Part shown: one piece after another, positions 60,292 to 64,000 of the stretch | Numbering within the stretch: position 1 is the first letter of the stretch | Layout of the letters: each line of letters opens with the position of its first letter | Assembly (NCBI GenBank): GCA_965660945.1 | Contig: CBFIBS010000006.1 | Coordinates: 62,001-126,000, forward strand | Direction: 5' to 3' | DNA from: UBA7985 sp002711265 | GTDB lineage: Bacteria > Pseudomonadota > Alphaproteobacteria > UBA7985 | DNA length: 64,000 bases | Position numbers and translations under genes: made by a program | Notes under the pieces: generated by a model | What the model was told of the DNA's origin: nothing | What the model saw: only the letters and a program-made list of their open reading frames with translations | Databases searched by the model: none

Positions 60292-61932
60292 TCACTCTGC
60301 GTAAACCGGCATGGCGTGGGCCTTGCCGAGGCTGCGCAGGATTTCGCGGGCGGCGTTGGCGCCGGGTGCGCCCATGACCCCGCCGCCGGGGTGGGCTGAT
60401 GAGCCGACCAGATAGAGCCCGCCAATGGGGGTGCTGTACTGGGCGTAGCCGGGGACCGGGCGGTTGAACAGCAGCTGGTCGAAGGTCAGCTCGCCCTGGA
60501 AGATGTTGCCCTCGGTCAGGCCGACTTCGTTCTCCAGCTCATAGGGGGAGCGGACTTCGGCGTGCAGGACGTGCTTGCGGAAGTCGGGCGCGCCCTGCTC
60601 GATCTTGTCAAAGACACAGTCGGCGAAGGCCTTGCGCTGGGCCTCGGTCCAGTTTTCGCCGCTGCGCTCGCCCGCGCCGCTGTCGAGGTCGTAAGGCGCG
60701 TACTGCACGAACACGGTCATCATGTGCTTGCCGGGTGGGGCGAGGGTGGGGTCGATCTGCGAGGGGATCAGCATGTCGAAGTAAGGGTCAGCCGACCAGC
60801 GGCCGTCCTTCCAGTCGTCGTAGGCGCGTTCGAGTTCGCCCAGCGACGTCGAGCAGTGCATGTCCCCGCGCATGAAACTCGCGCCTTCAGGAGCGGCGGG
60901 GAAGTCAGGGACCGCGTCGAGGGCGATGTTGATCTTGCCGCTCGACCCCCGGGTCTTGAAGCGCTCGACGGCGGTGACGAAATCACCGGGCAGGGCGCTG
61001 CGCTCGACGTGTTTGAGGAAGGTGCGTTTGACGTCCATGTTCGAGGCAACGATCGGCGCGTAGTAGGTGTCGCCGTTCTCCAGCGCCACGCCCTTGACCC
61101 GGCCGTCGCTGACGATGAACTGATCGACGCCCGAGCCGACCACGATCTGGCCGCCGGCTTCCTCGAGGCTGGCGCCCATGGCTTTGGTGATCGACCCCAT
61201 GCCACCGCGCGCAAAGCCCCAGGCGCCGATCGCGCCGTCGACGTCGCCCATGTAGTGATGCAGCAGGACGTAGGCTGTCCCCGGCGAGTAGACGCCCAGC
61301 CCGGTGCCGATGATGCCCGAGCCGGCGAGGTGTGCCTTCATCAGGTCGTTGTCGAAGTGCTCGTCGAGGAAATCGCCGATGGAGATGGTCCAGAATCGCA
61401 GGGTTTCGCCAAGCTCCCGGCTCCCGAGGTCGTTGGCCTTGCCGACGAGGTACAGCAGCTCCTCGATGTCGCGAGGCTTCAGCGAGGTCGGGTCAGGCGC
61501 GTTACGGAGCAGGAAGGGCCGGATGAAGCGGCACTGGCGGATGACGGTCTGGCTGAAGCGCTCGTAGGCGTCGACGTCATTCGGGTTGTGGCGACCGATC
61601 TCGCGCACCAGCGCGTCGTGGTCGGAGTAGTAGGCGAAATAGTCGCCGTCTTCGGTGAAGGTGGCGCCGGCCTCGTAGGGGATCACCTGCAGCCCGAACC
61701 GCGGCAGTTCGAGGTCGCGCACGATCTCCCGCCGCAGCAGTGAGCAGACGTAGGAGCAGTTGGAGTAGGTCCAGCCGTCGTAGAGCGAACGGCTGACCGC
61801 TGCGCCACCGATCCAGTCGTTTTTCTCGACCACCAGCACACGCATCCCGGCTCGCGCGAGGTAGCACGCGGTGGTCAGGCCGTTGTGGCCGGCGCCAGCG
61901 ATGATGGCATCGAAGGTGTCAGAGCGGCTCAT
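60292..61932 (-). CDS. PYROXD2/CrtI-like FAD oxidoreductase, second of a pair
   Basis: The 546-residue protein starts DTFDAIIAGAGHNGLTTACY with the FAD motif, GGAAVSRSLYDGWTYSNCSY next, and LYLVGSSAHPGGGVMGAPGA near the end. It resembles its downstream neighbour (11 bases away) in layout but only moderately in sequence, so the pair may form a heterodimer or act on two steps. It is the first gene of the minus-strand unit with GcvT-like and aminotransferase genes, and a candidate operator lies 55 bases before its ATG. TTAGAGGAGAGACC precedes the start. Confidence 0.86.
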   Translation of the reverse strand: MSRSDTFDAIIAGAGHNGLTTACYLARAGMRVLVVEKNDWIGGAAVSRSLYDGWTYSNCSYVCSLLRREIVRDLELPRFGLQVIPYEAGATFTEDGDYFAYYSDHDALVREIGRHNPNDVDAYERFSQTVIRQCRFIRPFLLRNAPDPTSLKPRDIEELLYLVGKANDLGSRELGETLRFWTISIGDFLDEHFDNDLMKAHLAGSGIIGTGLGVYSPGTAYVLLHHYMGDVDGAIGAWGFARGGMGSITKAMGASLEEAGGQIVVGSGVDQFIVSDGRVKGVALENGDTYYAPIVASNMDVKRTFLKHVERSALPGDFVTAVERFKTRGSSGKINIALDAVPDFPAAPEGASFMRGDMHCSTSLGELERAYDDWKDGRWSADPYFDMLIPSQIDPTLAPPGKHMMTVFVQYAPYDLDSGAGERSGENWTEAQRKAFADCVFDKIEQGAPDFRKHVLHAEVRSPYELENEVGLTEGNIFQGELTFDQLLFNRPVPGYAQYSTPIGGLYLVGSSAHPGGGVMGAPGANAAREILRSLGKAHAMPVYAE

Positions 61933-61986
61933 GGTCTCTCCTCTAAGGCCGTCACGCTAGGTAAACACGGCTGTCCCGTAAAGTTT

Positions 61987-62000
61987 TTTGAGCGCTCAAA
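61987..62000. promoter_or_regulatory. Candidate operator of the BetI-like regulator (site 2)
   Basis: TTTGAGCGCTCAAA is a perfect 14-base palindrome in the gap between the divergent oxidoreductase gene and the TetR-type gene. BetI-type regulators bind palindromes with TTGA...TCAA arms. On the other strand the sequence TTTGTTTGAGCGCT matches site 1 at 37.8 kb over 13 bases. T- and A-runs flank it. Confidence 0.7.
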
Positions 62001-62072
62001 CAAAAAAATGTGGCTGACTTGGCGGATATTTTGTGGGAACAGGGCAGGACGGGTCAGCAAAACGGACGTGTC

Positions 62073-62753
62073 ATGAGGGCTGAATCAGAACAGCAGCAGG
62101 GGTCGGTCGGCCGAGATGCCGACTCTGGACCGAAGGCTGGCAAACCACGTAAAGAGCGCAAGGAAAACGCCGATCGGCGGCGCCGGCAGCTGTTGGACGC
62201 TACCCGGCGGTCGATTGTCGCCCACGGGCTGGCCCGGACCACGCTGGCAACGGTCGCGGCAGAGGCGGGCCTGTCGCAAGGGGTGGCCGTTTTCTATTTC
62301 GCGTCCAAGACCGGCTTGCTGACCGAGACTATGCGCGACATGTACCGGAGCTACGAGGAGAACTGGCAGGCGGCGCTGCGGCAGGCGGCCGAAGACCCGC
62401 GGGCGCAACTGGTCGCCCTCATTACAGCCGATTTTGACCCGCGGGTGTGCAGCCCGGAAATCCTGTCGGTGTGGTTCGCTTTCTGGGGCGAGCAATCCTT
62501 TACCCCGCAGTACCGGGAAATCGCGCGGGCTTTCGACGCGAGCCGGACCGAGGCGATCGAGTCCGCCTGTCGGGCGCTGCTGCCGGGTGAGCCGCAGCGG
62601 GCACTGAAGCTGGCGCAGTGGGTGGACACGCTGACTGACGGATATTGGCAGCACCTGCACCTCTATGCTGGTGAGTATCAGCCTGCGGCCATGCGCGATG
62701 AGGCGATTGGCTTTCTGCGCGCTTTCCTGCCAGAGCATTTCGCCGATCTCTGA
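62073..62753 (+). CDS. BetI-like TetR-family transcriptional regulator
   Basis: The 226-residue protein has an N-terminal helix-turn-helix domain (RQLLDATRRSIVAHGLARTT, LATVAAEAGLSQGVAVFYFA, SKTGLLTETM), with FYF-K as in BetI (SHYFRDK), and a ligand domain with LSVWFAFWGEQSFTPQYREI, whose aromatic-rich WFAFW stretch parallels the WLAFW of BetI. BetI responds to choline; a related quaternary amine is a fair guess for this one. ATG 62073 is preferred over GTG 62010 because it leaves the palindrome 73 bases upstream. The region before the domain is Gln/Lys-rich. It is divergent from the oxidoreductase genes and likely controls itself and them. Confidence 0.85.
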   Translation: MRAESEQQQGSVGRDADSGPKAGKPRKERKENADRRRRQLLDATRRSIVAHGLARTTLATVAAEAGLSQGVAVFYFASKTGLLTETMRDMYRSYEENWQAALRQAAEDPRAQLVALITADFDPRVCSPEILSVWFAFWGEQSFTPQYREIARAFDASRTEAIESACRALLPGEPQRALKLAQWVDTLTDGYWQHLHLYAGEYQPAAMRDEAIGFLRAFLPEHFADL

Positions 62754-62768
62754 GCCTGCAAAGGTTGC

Positions 62769-62943
62769 GGTGGCGCGCTCAATTTGACGCCGCTTCGCGG
62801 CTTACAAATCTCCCACGCGGAGATTTTTTGCCTTTGCGCTCAAAACGGCTGCGCCTTCGAGCGTGTTGCGTGTCAACAGATGGGTGGCGCGCTCGGACCT
62901 CGGCCGCTTCGCGGCCTTCGGCCCTCCCACGCGCAACCCGCAC
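62769..62943 (+). repeat. Composite intergenic repeat, copy 5
   Basis: After the regulator gene come the end module (GCGCTCAATTTGACGCCGCT, TCGCGGCTTACAAATCTCCC), a TTGCGCTCAAAACGGC...GCCTTCGAGCG stretch, and GGTGGCGCGCTCGGACCTCG with the GGCCGCTTCGCGGCC and GGCCTTCGGCC hairpins (to about 62935). The modules are the same as in copies 1 and 2, but their order is changed. The remaining bases up to 62980 hold nothing. Confidence 0.82.
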
Positions 62944-62980
62944 CGTCGCCAGAGCGCGACTCTAAAGGTTCAAGCGCATT

Positions 62981-64000
62981 TCAAGATCGCCCGGTGATCC
63001 AGTTGCCCAAGCGGGCCAGCCGTGACGCCCGCCCCTCGTGCCCCGTTTCGTGCCGGTCGGCAGCGGTTAGCAGGCCATACATGGCGGTAACCCCCAGCCA
63101 GCGCAGCGGTTCGGGTTCCCAACGCCTCACCCGGCGGTCGACCCACGGCAGTGCCGTCAGATCTGTTTCACCGCCGACGCCCAGTTCCCTTAGCGCCAGA
63201 TCTGCCAGCGTCCGCCCGGCAAGGTTCGAGGTCGACACCCCAACCCCGACGTATCCCCCCGCCCAGCCCAGCCCCGTGTTCCGGTCCAGCCCCACGGTCG
63301 CGCACCAGTCCCGTGGCACCGCAACCACCCCGCACCAGGCGTGGTCGATCGGGTACTTCGCTGCTTCAGGGAAATGCTTGTGCAGGATCGCCACCAGCCG
63401 CTCGATGGTCACCGCGTCCGGTTCACCGTTGTGGTCGATGCCGGAGCCGAAGCGGTACGGCATGCCGCGCCCTCCGACCGTAATCCGCCCCTCGCGCGTG
63501 CGCTGGCAGTAGCAATAGCTGTTCGCCAGGTCACCGATCAGTTCGTGCCCCTCCCAGCCAATCTTCGCCCAGGCTTCGGGCGGCAGCGGCACGGTGGCAA
63601 TCTGGGCTGAGTTCAGCGGCAGCCAGTCGCGCCGATGCCCCGGCAGGGTTGCGGTAAAGCCCTCTGTCGCGCGCAGGATGATCGGCGCCCGGACGACGCC
63701 GTTCGGGGTGCTGACCTGCCCGGGGTCGTAGCGCAGGACTTCGGTGTCCTCGTAGATCTCCGCTCCGGCCCGCTCGGCTGCCTCGGCCAGCCCGCGCACC
63801 AGCTTGGCCGGCTGCACCCGCAGCATGCCGCTCACCGACATGGCCCCCAACGCCCCGGGAACGTTGATACGCTGGCGGACCTCTTCGGCGCTCAGCGCTC
63901 GGATACGGTGTCCTTCGCCCCAGGCCTCGCGGTGGACGATCTCTTCTTCCAGCCGCTCGAGCTGCGCTGGGTTGGCGGCAATCATCAGCTCCTCGGTCTC
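62981..64000 (-). CDS. DAO-family FAD-dependent amine oxidase, C-terminal part
   Basis: The gene runs out of the right edge; about 340 codons remain and the FAD-binding N-terminus is missing (the frame is open past the ATG at 63985). The part shown has the D-amino-acid-oxidase/PuuB-like pattern: RINVPGALGAMSVSGMLRVQ, PAKLVRGLAEAAERAGAEIY, TRATEGFTATLPG-like RATEGFTATLPGHRRDWLPL, TVGGRGMPYRFGSG, and LGWAGGYVGVGVSTSNLAGR near the end, which binds FAD. Such enzymes oxidise glutamylputrescine, sarcosine, dimethylglycine or similar secondary and tertiary amines. Converging on the BetI-like regulator gene, it is likely part of the amine island. Confidence 0.87.
   Translation of the reverse strand, partial: ETEELMIAANPAQLERLEEEIVHREAWGEGHRIRALSAEEVRQRINVPGALGAMSVSGMLRVQPAKLVRGLAEAAERAGAEIYEDTEVLRYDPGQVSTPNGVVRAPIILRATEGFTATLPGHRRDWLPLNSAQIATVPLPPEAWAKIGWEGHELIGDLANSYCYCQRTREGRITVGGRGMPYRFGSGIDHNGEPDAVTIERLVAILHKHFPEAAKYPIDHAWCGVVAVPRDWCATVGLDRNTGLGWAGGYVGVGVSTSNLAGRTLADLALRELGVGGETDLTALPWVDRRVRRWEPEPLRWLGVTAMYGLLTAADRHETGHEGRASRLARLGNWITGRS

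Overview
The window looks like a chromosomal stretch of a GC-rich alphaproteobacterium, probably Rhodospirillales-like. This rests on a DUF4167 protein, a rhizobial-type asparaginase, an alphaproteobacterial Zur, and clpB, DUF4167, prmC, prfA, hisS and rodZ next to an hisEFA-GNAT-hisHB run that diverges from hslVU. Two short runs of N, each flanked by a repeated piece of about 79 bases, show that this is a draft scaffold.

Left part (1-32.4 kb) is core genome: cyclophilin end, fabI-aroC-tas, a YihY-like membrane protein, pdxH, mscS, a CAT-anticodon tRNA, asparaginase, rluA, a LytM-type hydrolase, clpB with a sigma-32-like promoter, translation genes, the his cluster, hslVU, proA-proB-obgE, rplU and tRNA-Ser(CGA). 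rpmA and ispG are missing from places where they often sit. Just right of tRNA-Ser are two decayed gene ends.

Middle part (33-49.5 kb) is accessory. It holds a secreted ricin-lectin/zinc-protease-like protein, a methyltransferase, a frameshifted MttB homologue, a close relative of trimethylamine dehydrogenase, and a Rieske oxygenase of the glycine betaine/carnitine type. A zinc block follows: zur, a palindromic Zur box, a His/Asp-rich ZrgA-like protein, DUF1007, an ABC ATPase and permease, and DUF3299. An MFS transporter and a small membrane protein end this part.

Right part (49.5-64 kb) is a compact amine-type catabolic island. It encodes a PotABCD-like ABC transporter, a second Rieske oxygenase, a phosphoethanolamine-methyltransferase-like enzyme, a class III aminotransferase, a GcvT-like protein, two PYROXD2/CrtI-like oxidoreductases, a BetI-like TetR regulator and a DAO-family oxidase cut by the window edge. 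A palindrome at the BetI-like divergent promoter shares a 13-base core with a site between the MttB and trimethylamine-dehydrogenase-like genes 24 kb away. This suggests that one regulon handles uptake and stepwise demethylation or oxidation of an N-methylated amine whose identity the sequence does not give.

A family of composite GC-rich repeats lies downstream of five plus-strand genes (near 0.3, 3.8, 6.7, 41.4 and 62.8 kb). Starts were moved inward from the longest open frame where a ribosome binding site, signal peptide or family length supported it.
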